Shown here: one piece after another, positions 47,479 to 59,187 of the stretch
Position numbering within the stretch: position 1 is the first letter of the stretch
Layout: every line of letters begins with the position of its first letter
Source of the DNA: Hedera helix
Lineage: Eukaryota > Streptophyta > Magnoliopsida > Apiales > Araliaceae
Assembly: GCA_947179155.2 (NCBI GenBank)
Contig: OX359280.1
Coordinates: 11,399,001 to 11,463,000 of the forward strand
DNA length: 64,000 bases
Direction of reading: 5' to 3'
Position numbers and translations under genes: made by a program
The notes under the pieces: generated by a model
The model's input: only the letters and a program-made list of their open reading frames with translations
Told to the model about the DNA's origin: nothing
The model's database searches: none

Positions 47479-49689
47479 TTAAAACCTACAAATGACCATG
47501 AATAAGTGACATGAATTATTCAATCACCCCTAAATTATAACAAAAACTCCATTGTGACACCTTATCACTTTTACAGATATGTGGCAGCGGCACAAGTAAC
47601 TCGCAATATGTTATATTATTTATTATTTAACCTTAAATAATAATTTAAAGGTTATAACAGCTTGTCAAACTAGTGTTTGAGAGTAAATTTTTCCTTCTAT
47701 GTTTCAGATTCAAATGGAAATAATAAAGTGGCAATAAAATATCTGAATCATCAAGTGATTTTAGGCACATCCAAAAAAGGAGTGACTCATGAGCAAGGAT
47801 ATGTTATTGCATTTTCTGTGTTATTTTTATTTTTTTTATCAGCGTTTTTTTTTTGGGTGCAACGATCAGCTTTGTTGCTGTTTGTAGTATGCTGTTACTG
47901 TTATACTTTCCAGTTCAATTGTAATTTTTAAATTTCGAAAAGTTGCATTTTAGCCCGTGTCTATGTTTCGATTAAATAACTCAGGCGTATATGGAATGTT
48001 CAATTTAATGTCTACTACCCTTGTTCAATAAATCTTTGTTGTCCATTTTCTCTCTCATACATTTACTTGATCTGCTCAGCTTCATCTTCTTATAAAATCT
48101 AATTTTACAAGGTAATGGAGACCCTCGTGCAGCAGCACAGAAATAAGGCATTATTGGTCAATATCTCTATATCTAAAAATGTTTTATCTAATCGTACGTA
48201 CCATCCATACAGTTCCACTAAATGAGTACTTATTCTCAATATTTTAATATGAGTAACTTCAGAATCTTAAACTTTTTATCGCAAATTTTGTGTTGTCATT
48301 GAATGTATTTTTTATGATTACCTATCCATAAAATATTACTCCATTAAAATATTAAATATCATATCAAAAAATTAAAATTATAACGTGGCCATTTTGATAT
48401 GTTCTTAAATATGACTTCATAGTGTTTGTATTCGTTTTGCCTTTCACACGTTGTATTAAAAAGTGATGAATTTGGTGACTATAGAAAGAAGAAATGTTCA
48501 TACTACATAGTGATATAATTTCAAACATAATTTAGTAGTCAAATATCTTTTAATCAGAACACAAAATAAAAAAATGTAGCTAACCTATGTTGCTTGACGA
48601 TATTACGGTATTGTACCGATTGTTCTCATTTTAATAATGTATTAATTATACTCTCCCCTATCAATAAATTTGGTGAGTCCCTACTCTTCTTTAATTGTTG
48701 TAATTATAATTTTCATCGAATGTACTTGGTACTAACTCGAGCTAAAATTGAATTTTTTTTCCCTCTAATTTCATCCCCAACTAATGCATGACTTGAAGGT
48801 TTTCATTTATATGTTCTTTATTATTATTTTTTCCCCTTGTTGATGCTTAACAAAAGAAGACTAAAATGAACGAAACATTTATCAAATAAATAAGATTGTA
48901 ATATTAATGCTTATAAAATTAGTATTATTTTTAAACACTAATTTATATTTAAACATTACCATTTTATTAACTTTAGTAAATTTTTAAAATTAGAATTTTG
49001 ATGATGTAGATGAAATATATTGATCATTATTAAGTTTTAGTCGTGTTTCTTTATTCTTTTAAATGTTGTTTGGCCTTTTATTTATTTAATTTCAATTGTT
49101 TGAGTTTCTTTAAATTATTGTTTAATTTAAATTATTTATTTATAGTTTGGTTCAATTATTGTTTAGCCGATGATAAATTAGAAGGAATAAGTCTAAAAAG
49201 TTTACCTTACGTTTTTAAGTAATATAAGAGCTAAAGAGCATAGTTTTGACATTTGGATATGGAATATATCAATCGGAGAGCTTAATCATTCTCTTGTGGG
49301 GAGTGTAGCACACTCTCCGTCATCTTAGATAGAAAAGAGATAAAGTGCATTTTTTTTTTGTAAACCATAAGTGTTAATTTGGTGATTTTTAAACCTCATG
49401 TGGTGAAATGCAAAACTCCCTAAACCACAAATTGTAAATTGTATTTTACCCCATATACTTGAGTAAATATTTATTTGGAAGGATTATAATCTGGGGTAAT
49501 ACATTCCCATAGATTATAATATCAAGACTATTAATTTTTTTTTATTAAATTGTCTTAGTCACTTATTTGTTTAGAATGATACTATTCATGAAATAACATA
49601 AAATAATCTTATTATCTAGAATTATTTAAAGTATTATATATATAAAAAAATTGTTTGGACTATTATACTTTTACCAATAATAACAACAA
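47479..49689. other. Unassigned AT-rich DNA
   Basis: No gene supported. A 84-codon ORF at 47677-47931 is rich in Phe/Leu and lacks recognisable motifs. AAGGATTATAATCTGGGG near 49478 may be one end of another MITE, with no partner end found. Confidence 0.5.
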
Positions 49690-50454
49690 AGATATTGTAT
49701 TCTCAATAATATTATATGATCCATTTCACATCAATTCATTATTAATGCAGCGCTCACCTATTTAAACTGGGCCAATAAACATGTTGGATCATCTTGTACC
49801 TAAAAGGTTAACTATTAAGTTGAGATTCTACTATACTTATTAATCCATCTATACTCTTGAATTTATAGGATGTGGGATTCGTGTGAAATATCCCAAAAAT
49901 CTCCATATTTCACTTAAATAACCAACACAAGTATCATACTAGAGATTCATATGAAATATCCTAACAATCTCCATTCACTTGAATACCTATACTAGAGATT
50001 CATGTGAAATATCTCAACAATATCCACATTTCACTTGAAATACTCATCACATATTGAGTATTAGAGTAGTCACCTATTGAGCATAACTCTTTGAGTATTT
50101 GACTCAAATCATACTTCACTGTGTAGTGGTAAACGCGTGAGTGATTCTTTGTCACTCATTGAACACAACTTTTTGAGTATTTGACTCAAATCATACTTCA
50201 CCGCGTAGTGGTGAACGCGTGAGTGATCCCCTTGTACTCCACCCGACTTAACTCTATTTATTTTACTGTGTTGATGAAGTAACACACGACTTGTGAATGC
50301 TCCACCATGGAGTACCATGAGCTCTGATACCACTTATTAAAAAATTGTACAATCAATCCCACATCAATTCATTACTTATACCACGCACACCTGTGTAGAT
50401 TGACTCAATAAGCATGTTGTATCACCTTCTTAACTAAAAGGTGTAAGTTGAGAT
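49690..50454 (-). mobile_element. TRIM-like small LTR element with tandem repeats
   Basis: The minus strand has TGGTATCAGAGC (50332-50321), an exact initiator-Met PBS. To its right, 50345-50454 matches the left block 49715-49830 (CACATCAATTCATTA..., AAGTTGAGAT), giving two LTR-like ends less than 0.7 kb apart. Inside are two copies of an 82-83-bp unit (50071-50152 and 50153-50235) and three looser copies of a GATTCRTRTGAAATATC unit (49877-50035). No protein is encoded, so it would depend on another element. The right LTR is cut at 50454 by the copia LTR. Confidence 0.6.
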
Positions 50455-52231
50455 TGTTGTTTTGCAAAAATATACATATAATCAAATTATATAACCGCAA
50501 TAGAAGCAAGCAAAAAATCAGATTTTAAAATTTTATAAACCATTAATCGAGGATCATTTTTATACGACTATTATTAATTGAGGAACGATAAAAGATTTAA
50601 ACTTTTGTAGAACTAAGCTTCCACAAATACATGTTTAAATCTTTTAATCCTTCACGTTCTTCTTTGAATTCACCGATTAGATTCCTTGCATCAATGTTAG
50701 CTCCCAAAGTGTGAAGCCTCTAGAGGTGATCCACTAAGAATTACTAAGTATTCAAGAAGTGAATTTTGATTTCTCCAAACTACGGGTGACTAGCCCTAAT
50801 TTTCTCTTTCTTGTAGTTATAGAGAAAATATGAAGCCCTCTCCCAATTCTCGTGAAAGAGTGTGTAACCCTAATCCATAATAAGACTCCTCTTATTTATA
50901 AATATAGACAACCCTCCTAAACTATTTAGGAACTTAATTATTTGTTATGAGAGTACTCCTTATTAATTAATTACTAAATATTTTAGGAACTAAATAATAA
51001 TAGTAATAATAATAATAAGACTTCTCTTATTAATATATAATTAGTATTTCTAAAATACTAAATAATAAATATTAAGCTCTTTAATTTATTCTATCACCAT
51101 ACTATAAATTAAATATACTTAATTTATTACCACAATTATGTCATTCACTTCTTAAATAGATATCTCCCTGGTGTGACACTTTAGGTTTTTCATATTAAAT
51201 CGGGTATAGAATAAATCAATTAGAACAATTCTAATCTTAAATAAATAAATTAAACTATTTAATTTATTTAATAAATAATATTTATTCAATAAATAATATT
51301 TATTCTTATAATAAGGGTAAATCTCTTTAGTGATCAACGACTTTTTAGATAATATAGATTTCAATATTTGATCATTTAAAGAATCTTTCAGCGAATAGTT
51401 ACCATACAATTCATTATTTCTACCACGAAATGTTCTAATCAAATATAAGACATGAAATTACCGTCAAGTTTTATTTTATTTGATTATATACATTTCAATT
51501 CACAAATACACAACTCCAATGTAAATTAAAAACTCCTTTCTAATTTTCGTTCCACCTTAGCCAAGAATTTATGAGTTGTTATTTATAGAATTACATAGGA
51601 TATTCTTTCCTTTTACTGAAAGTGGTAGCTCCTTTGTTGACCATTCACCTACCTCCATGTACAACTTATTATATCCAATCATACGCTTTGATATACCCTA
51701 AAAGTTTTAAGAAATATATCAAAGTATAACTTATCATACACAAGGTACTATGATGATCTCAAGTCTAAGGATCACACGTATTACTATCACATAAGGAACT
51801 CCTATTGACGGGCGAGTAAAACTCTATTAGGTATTCCTTAAGCGAGTCACATTCAATGAACTAATTCTCTAATAAGCACCTACATATTTGCTTTAGTATC
51901 TTCTCACAAATAATTATGAGATCAATCATCAACTTCGTAAGAGCAAGCATAACATGTACTAATCTATCCGAATTCACTCATCTCTTTTTAGTGAACCTAT
52001 GATTATGAACATTTTAATTTTTTAGCTATCTTGAATTTAGATCTCATTAGCATGATCCTCACCGTGATTTTAAATTCATTGCTAAAAATTATGGGTTTAT
52101 CCATATAATTAATTAAACCAATTAATCATGAATAACGAAATGCGTTAATACTTTTATTAATAAACGAATAAGATTACAAAGTAAATGTTTATCACATTAA
52201 ATGCGGTTGGCTTGAGGACATACTACTTTCA
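50455..52231 (-). repeat. 3' LTR of minus-strand copia element
   Basis: 1777 bp. On the minus strand it starts TGAAAGTAGTATGTCC and ends GCAAAACAACA. It is clearly related to the solo LTR at 59718-61554. A polypurine-like AAGTGGAAAATT lies next to it on the internal side (52243-52232). It interrupts the TRIM-like element's LTR after GAGAT. Confidence 0.85.
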
Positions 52232-55200
52232 ATTTTCCACTTGCACTAAAGTCTATCGCCCTTTGGTATCCCCGTACCATTATTCTCTAAGTGGCGACCG
52301 TTTGAGATGCTTAGTTAATGCTTTAGTTAATGGATTTATACTGTTGTTCTGAAAGTCTTCCATTTCTATGGTGTCATCTCTTTTTCAATGATTCCTCTAA
52401 TCATATGAAAGTGCTGCAACACATGTTTGTAATTCAGATGAGACTTAGGTTCCTTGGCGAATTAAACTCCATTAATGCTAGGAATCAATTCAAGTTCTAT
52501 AATGAACTTATCCAACAAAACAATCTCCTTTGCAGACTCACTTATAGTTATATACTATGCTTTTGTCATTAAATCAGCAACTCTTTGCTACTTGGAACCT
52601 TTTCAACTCATTACATCACCGTTCAAGGTAATCATATAACCTAAAATGGATTTGTTGTTGTCTTGGTTAGTTTGAAAATTTTGGGTCTGTAAAACCCTTT
52701 AGTTTTAAATCAGACCTACCATTAGAAACATATTTCTAATATTTTTTTCTAAGATTGAACTTATATCTACTTATCATACATAAGCAACATCAAGTCTAGT
52801 ACATATCATCCATACACGATAGATCCTATTGCCGAAACATAATGTATCTTATTCATGCTATCTTTCTATTCCAGTGTCTTTGGGACATTTACTAGAAAAT
52901 ATTTACTCACTGACCCATCAACATGAGACCTCTTGGAGTTTGACATGTTAAACTTCTTTAGCATCAATCAAATTAATGTATGTTCCTTGGGTCAAGCCGA
53001 GCATCCTTTACGATCTATCTCTATAGACCTTTATTCAATTCCCAATGGAATGTTAGGATGCTTCTACTAAGTCCTCGATGGAGAAGTGTTTAGACAACTA
53101 CATCTTTACTGATTGTAGCATCTGTTTGTCATTTTTTATCAGTAGTATATTATTATACAGTACTATGAATGTTATAGTGCTCCCACTAACCTTTTATACA
53201 CAAATGGTTCATTCTCGTTTTTGATAAAATCAAACTCCTTTGATTTTCTCATCAAAACAGATGTTCCACTTTTGAGAAACTTGCTTCAATTCATAATTAG
53301 ATCGTTGTAGCTTGGATACTTGATTTACTCCATCTTATAGAGACAAATCCCTTGACTGTATAATACATACATCCTATTTGTATAGTAAGTTACAACTGCA
53401 AGTAAAATCTGAATGGACTTAAGCATTTTTACTAGTGAAAGATTTCATCATAGTCAACTCATTGACCTTATTTGAAACCTTTTGCCACTAGTCAGGTCAT
53501 ATAGGTCTCCACCTTGCCATTTGCTTTTTAGTCTTTCTCTAACGACCCATTTCGAATTTCATGGTCATCATCTGTTTCTCTTGAGCCTTTATTACTCATA
53601 CACCAACGTATGTAACTGGATTATTATCCATTATAATGCGTACCTCATCATCATCATCATCTATAATGAATTCATATCTTTTAGGTATCTTCGGTACTAA
53701 ACCAGATTTACGACTTGGTTGTGGTATAATAGGTTTATCTACTAGTACAGATTCCTTCACTTTATCTATAGTGTTTTGTAGTTCTTGAACTTCTTCAAGA
53801 TCTATCTTATTCTCATTAACCCCTTCAAGGATAAACTCCTTTTTCCTAGAATACAACATATTTCAACAAACACCTTTTAATTAGTAGGATTGTAAAAGTG
53901 ATACCTAAACTTTGTTTAGGATATCCCATAAGTTTACACTTGTCAGATCTTGTCCCTTACTTATCGCTGTCAATTTTTTTGACATAAGCTAGACGATCCA
54001 AAATTTTAACATACTTAAGACTTGGTTTCCTCCATATCAATAACTTATACGGAGTCTTAGGGACGGATTAAGAAGGTATCTTATTTAGTAGATGTGCGAC
54101 TATTTTTAGGGCAAAACTTAGAAGGATACTAGAAGATCGGTAATACTCATCATGGATCATCACTATGCCCATTATGAGAGAATGCCAATTGCACTTGAGA
54201 TGATCTAGAAATGTATTGCTTAAGTATTCGCTTCTCGATCTAATCGAAGAACTTTAATACTTTTGGCCATTTGAATTTGTATTTTATCAAATACATATAT
54301 CAAAATCTAGAATCATCAGTGAAAGTAATGAATGAATACCCTCATTTTGCATTTGTTGTCATAGGTCCCACACACAACTTTGTGTACTAACTCTAACAAC
54401 TCTGCAACTCTCTTTTCATGTCCACTAAATGGAGATTTAGTCATATTAATCATGAGACAAGATTCATAAGTTATATTTGATTTAAAATCAAATGGTTTTA
54501 AAAACCCATCTTTATACAACTTATTACTTCTTGTTTTATTAATATGACCGAGTGTACAGTTCTGCATGAAGGTATGATTCATATCATCTTTTTGCCTTTA
54601 GTTTGTTCAATTTGAAATATTTTTCATGTAAGTCAAGTATACTAAGTCTATCAAGTAATACCACTTACTTACTTAATAGACTTGCCCATAGACAATGCTA
54701 AACTTTAAGTTCCTATGACTAATGTAACAACATTTGCTATATTTCCCACGCACGAGATTACTTATCCTTTGTTTAGCCTTCTATTTCTACTTAGTCTCTG
54801 TAAGAACTTGCATACATGAGACCACCAGCTGGTATCTAATACCCAAGTAGAACCTTGACTTATAGAAAGTTTGAACAAATCTATATCTGTAGTAGAAATT
54901 TTACCAAACTTCTTCTACTTAGATACTGCAACTCACTTGCAGTTATTCTTCCAGTGTTTCAGCTTATCGCAATGAAAGTAAACTCATTTTTCTTCGGGAT
55001 CACTTTTATATATGTCATTTGTTTAGTGCTTTTATATTGTCTTCTATCTTTTCTGACTCCTCGAAACACTTTTGGCATTCTGCATTCGCTTAGAAGATTC
55101 ATCTACTAGTAAGACTTTGTCTTTGTTGAAAGGAAAGCGACTCTCAACATTCTTCAACATATTTAAGCAAATCAGGTAAACTGACATTTAGTTTATTAAT

Positions 55201-55950
55201 GTTGAAGTTCATAACAATTGTGAAAAAGAGTCAGTGAGTGACTGCAAAAAATCAATTCTTAAGTCAACTCTCCATCCTTGACAAAATCCAGTTATCCCAA
55301 TTGATCAATCGAATTGTTCATTTTTAGGACATGTGTCTTTATTGTAGTGTCATTGGTCTTTATAGATCGGAAGAGCTTTCTTAGATATCTTATATCTAGT
55401 GGACCTATTTTACTCATCACACAACTATTAAATGTGCAATAATATAGTATGTTAATCCATTTTCTCGTGTTGACGCTGTAACTCGGTACTTATGGATGCG
55501 AGCATGATGCTTTAAGTCATAATTATATCATCTTGCCACTTCTTAAAGAAGCAATATCTTACTCTGAGGCTTAGTCTGCAACGTTTGCAGGGATAGACAA
55601 ATTAAGGACATTTACTAGCTTTTCAACATTGAGAACTATTCTTAAATTTGTTTAATCAATTCAAACAATTTGTCTCTTAAATTATTATGATCTTGTGTGT
55701 GCACATTCAAATCAAAATTATCTAAGTTAAGTCCAACCTAGCACTTCCATATAGTAAAGGGGAAAATACTGTCATTGTGTATGCACAACAAAATAGTAAT
55801 GTTCAATTCCTTATAAGTATCAAATGTGATAAAATAACATATCAAATAATCGATATAAGCCTTGTGCGTGCACAACAATCGTATATTGACTACTTGATGC
55901 TCTATCGTTTTATCATGCTAGAAGGCGACGTTCGATATTCCAAATATCTT
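52232..55950 (-). pseudogene. Degenerate copia gag-pol, minus strand, 5' LTR missing
   Basis: Read leftward, gag zinc knuckle traces (YFHCDKLKHWKNNC near 54980-54930) come first. GAG-pre-integrase follows at 54582-54316 (LGHINKTRSNKLYKDGFL, SCLMINMTKSPFSGH), then sequence near 53859-53596 with RKSGLVPKIPKRYEF, which is the integrase-RT linker. Next are RT thumb traces near 53040-52930 (GLTQGTYINLIDAKEV) and an RNase H end near 52440-52390 (HVLQHFHMIRGII). Stops and frameshifts are dense and most of RT is poorly conserved. The 5' LTR expected beyond about 55950 is absent; a TA/CA microsatellite and another element lie there. Confidence 0.8.
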
Positions 55951-56022
55951 TGAACGTTACAACTTAATGTATTTTATCTTAAGGGGTTTGTTATTAATTG
56001 TCTTATCTTATTTAGCGCGCAT

Positions 56023-56097
<75 letters not shown>
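56023..56097. repeat. (CA)n-(TACA)n-(TA)n microsatellite
   Basis: Left microsatellite flank of the long-TIR element, preceded by GCGCATG. A similar TA tract with GCATGCACA lies at the other side (57810-57854). Confidence 0.95.
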
Positions 56098-56101
<4 letters not shown>

Positions 56102-57807
56102 CGATCCATAACAAATACTTGCATAGGACAAAAATTGGGCAAAACACCATCTTATATGTACATTTTTATATTGAACGATGAAGATTAAAAAGGGAATTAC
56201 GGCGTCCGCTAGTAATACTAGCGGACGGATTAAACACAATTTTTCGACCACTTTACCCCTACCCTCAATGAAGTAAACACTACTTCACCCATTTGATCAA
56301 TAAGCTTCCAGTCCGACCGCTAGATATACTAGCGGACTACCTATAATAAGGCCAATAAGACAAGTTCGCTGGCATACTACCTAAATAACAAGTAAAGGAG
56401 TTGAGTACTATAAGAAGTAAACCTTTGTTATCAGTTGAAACAGCAGGCTGAAGATGAGACCCTTCTCTGTGTGGATGGTTAGTCATCAAAGTGTCAAATG
56501 GTTATTTATCTTTAATGTGTGGCACTTGTTAATACAATAAATTTACACTAACAAATATAAGTGACAAAAGTATAAAGGTATGATTACTATAAAAGAGAGA
56601 ATGTACTGATTTAGCCGAGTCCTCCCCTGAGTATAATTATTGTCACCGAGATGCGATGCTTTTATTATGCTTATGCTTAGTTTTATTGATGTCTGTCAAG
56701 TTTCACTTGTATGTGTCAGTTTCAATCTTTTATCTAAGATGCTATTCCTTATAAATAAAAATGTGTACTGCTGTATAATTTTGGTTTGATATTATGATTC
56801 AACCTGTTGATAATGGTTTAATACAATGGAATATATATCTATAATATTTTGACTATGTAATACGCAATATTGGTTTTAAGTTTTAATTGTTATGTGAAAT
56901 GAATATATGTTTGTAAGACACTCCATCTTCTGGTATATTTCTGAGGAATTTTGAGACATTTACGTGCATGTGCAGTTTATGCATTTGGCGACTTTATGTG
57001 ATGACAGGTTGTTTACATTATAAGAGTAATGATATACCTTAAGCTTTGAATATTTTAGACATTTTCTTCAGTCTATCTATGTGTCTTAAATCTTAGCTTC
57101 AAATGGAAAATATTAAACAAGTTGCTAGTAATTTTTTAGTCTGATACAAACTTATTATGTGTGTTATGACAGATCTTAGCAGTTATTTGTTTGGAGGTTC
57201 CTATACCTTTCTGTAATTTCTATGTAGTCTTCTATTCTGCTTCTCAGGGTGGAGTTTACAATATCATGGTGCTTACTGTTAATTTCTTCTTAACCCATTA
57301 AATCACTTCATTTTAATTGTTGCATATGTTTCTTTGCTGATGGTTATTTCTCTTCTAGACTTCACATTTCAGATGGAAAAGTCAAATGAATTTGTTCTAT
57401 ATTCTGTTTCATATTCAACTCCAAGGTTGCATACCAACATAGGTTCAGCAGCTGAAAGCTGTGGAACATCTCATGTTGTTCGAATGTTTTCTTCGGAAAA
57501 ACCAAGTCAATCACCAGCTTCTTCTGGAGGCTTCCAATCCTCTTCACACTTGGGTCATATTTCAATAGCAAACTCTCCTTTACGTGGTTCGCTAGTATAT
57601 CTAGCGGATGTTTATTCTTACAGCATAATTGGATCACTTACTCAGTTAACTTTTAGGGGCATTTTTGGAATTAATCCGTCCGTTAGTATTACTAGTGAAC
57701 GTCGTTTTTGCCTTTCTAATATCAACCGTTGGTTATTAAATGAAGGGATAAAATGGTGTTTGCCCAATTTTTGTCCATAGCAAGTACTTGCTATGGATCC
57801 CCCCCCC

Positions 57808-57809
<2 letters not shown>
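56098..57809. mobile_element. Long-TIR element within TA repeats (MULE- or Micron-like)
   Basis: The left end GGGTCGATCCATAACAAATA and the right end, read on the minus strand, GGATCCATAGCAAGTACTTG continue into a shared GGACAAAAATTGGGCAAA block. Similarity then extends for about 200 bp, so the ends form long terminal inverted repeats. Both ends carry CGCTAG palindromes (for example 56204-56226 with 11-bp arms, and 57678-57700). (TA)n lies directly outside both ends, so the target duplication cannot be told from the repeat. No transposase is encoded. The long TIRs suggest a Mutator-like non-autonomous element. Confidence 0.65.
57334..57780 (+). pseudogene. Possible captured gene fragment inside long-TIR element
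   Basis: An ORF that opens after a pyrimidine-rich, intron-end-like stretch (TTATTTCTCTTCTAG at 57345-57359). The part up to about 57570 has ordinary amino-acid composition (SCGTSHVVRMFSSEKPSQS), unlike the surrounding DNA, whereas the last third is TIR sequence. FSSEKP resembles the region after a mitochondrial presequence, but no family is recognised. It could also be chance. Confidence 0.35.
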
Positions 57810-57846
<37 letters not shown>

Positions 57847-58337
57847 CATGCACATATAGAATATTATATTTTACTTGGATTGATTATGAACTTTTATTCT
57901 AATTTGGTTTATTCGAGCCACCAAATAAACTAAATGATCAAACCTAGGGTGCAAGAATAATTATTAAATGTAACTATTACATTTAAAACTCAAGCTCCAA
58001 TACAAACGAGTCTTCACGTGCTGCTTGCTTTTCGGATGTAATTCTTTAAATAAATCTAACTAATCTTATTACAAACTATTTTCATAAAATAGAAACCTTG
58101 ATCAACAGTCAAGGAGAAATACATAGGAGGAAGATATAATTTACATTAGAAAAATCAGAAAAGACAAGGTACGTAGACTCCATTTTTAAAAATCAATTCA
58201 TTCAATGCATCCACATAAATTAAATCCAATCGTATTGGTCAATAGTCCATAATCAATCCCATTTATTATCATATATATCAATAAATAATATTCATCTCAT
58301 GAATTAAATAAATCATTCCACACACACACACACACAC

Positions 58338-58392
<55 letters not shown>
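57810..58392. other. TA repeat, unassigned DNA, then (CA)n(TA)n at 58320-58392
   Basis: 57810-57845 and 58340-58392 are TA tracts. Between them is AT-rich DNA with no recognised feature. The right tract directly abuts the viral sequence. Confidence 0.7.
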
Positions 58393-58394
<2 letters not shown>

Positions 58395-58648
58395 GATGGT
58401 AATCCAATAGTTAATGAAGTCCTAGGTATTGGTCCCCCTGATGGTGTCAATACTCTTATTTATACTATAATTAAGCATTTTATTGGTACTCCTAGCAACA
58501 TTACTGATAGGATCCATGACCAACTTAGTAACCTTAATTGTCCTACCCTGAGTGACTTTCCGTGGTATAAAGATGTGTTCATTAACAGAGTTATGATGCG
58601 TGAAGATAGTAACAAATCCTTTTGAAAAGAAAAATTCATAAATGGTTT
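58393..58648 (+). pseudogene. Endogenous pararetrovirus coat-protein-region fragment
   Basis: A plus-strand fragment with LIYTIIKHFIGTPSN, LSDFPWYKDVFINRVM and EKFINGL, which I recognise as coat-protein-region sequence of Caulimoviridae-like polyproteins. One in-frame TGA (about 58623) interrupts it. It begins at a TA repeat and ends where minus-strand viral sequence starts, so it lies inverted relative to the rest of the locus. It is a relic of an integrated virus, about 85 codons, and cannot encode a complete protein. Confidence 0.6.
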
Positions 58649-59187
58649 ATTACTTATTGAATCGGAAAATAATTACATACAAGAAATAAACAAAGTAAAC
58701 AATTAACTAGACAGAAAGACTCAGGGAACAGAATAGAAACTTAAGATTGGTCAGAGAAGGAACTCTGAGTCTTACGAAGTTTCTTTGGTTTCCTCCTAAG
58801 GTGAAGTCCCCTAACTCTGAATGCAAGCCTTCCTTTTATAGAGTAAGGAGTGAGCTGCGTACAATTATTTGGGAATCTTTACTGTTACAGACTGGTAAAT
58901 GCTTTAACAAAAGTAGAATGATTACAGACACTTTACTATTGCTGAACAGTAGATACTTTTGACTAAAACAGACAGCTTTTACTATTTGCTTTTACAAAAT
59001 GAGGAAAAGCATTATTCTTTTGACTCGGCGTGCAAAAGCAGGGGCCAGAAAGCATTGGATGCTTAAAATGAGTGCGCGGGCACTGATAACTGGGGTCCAC
59101 AGCATGTGGAAAGGAATCTGACTGTCGGCAAGGGCCGGAAATTACTGAGAGCTCACGGGAGCTGAAAAGGAGCCATAGTCATGATGA
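58640..59187 (-). promoter_or_regulatory. Pararetroviral intergenic region with promoter and poly(A) signal
   Basis: On the minus strand, downstream of the second ORF, there is no coding sequence. A TATA box CTATAAAAGGAAGG lies at 58840-58831. About 180 nt further on is AATAAA (58651-58646). A promoter with a poly(A) signal about 200 nt downstream is the layout of the pregenomic-RNA promoter of Caulimoviridae. Whether it is active in the plant cannot be told from sequence. Confidence 0.65.

Noticed and set aside
47677..47931. 84-codon ORF with hydrophobic C-terminus
   Set aside because: No family recognised and the hydrophobic part is a translation of T-rich DNA. No promoter or splice context supports a gene.
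49690..50454. Cassandra-type TRIM carrying 5S rRNA promoter
   Set aside because: No 5S A-box or C-box-like sequence is visible in the LTR-like ends.
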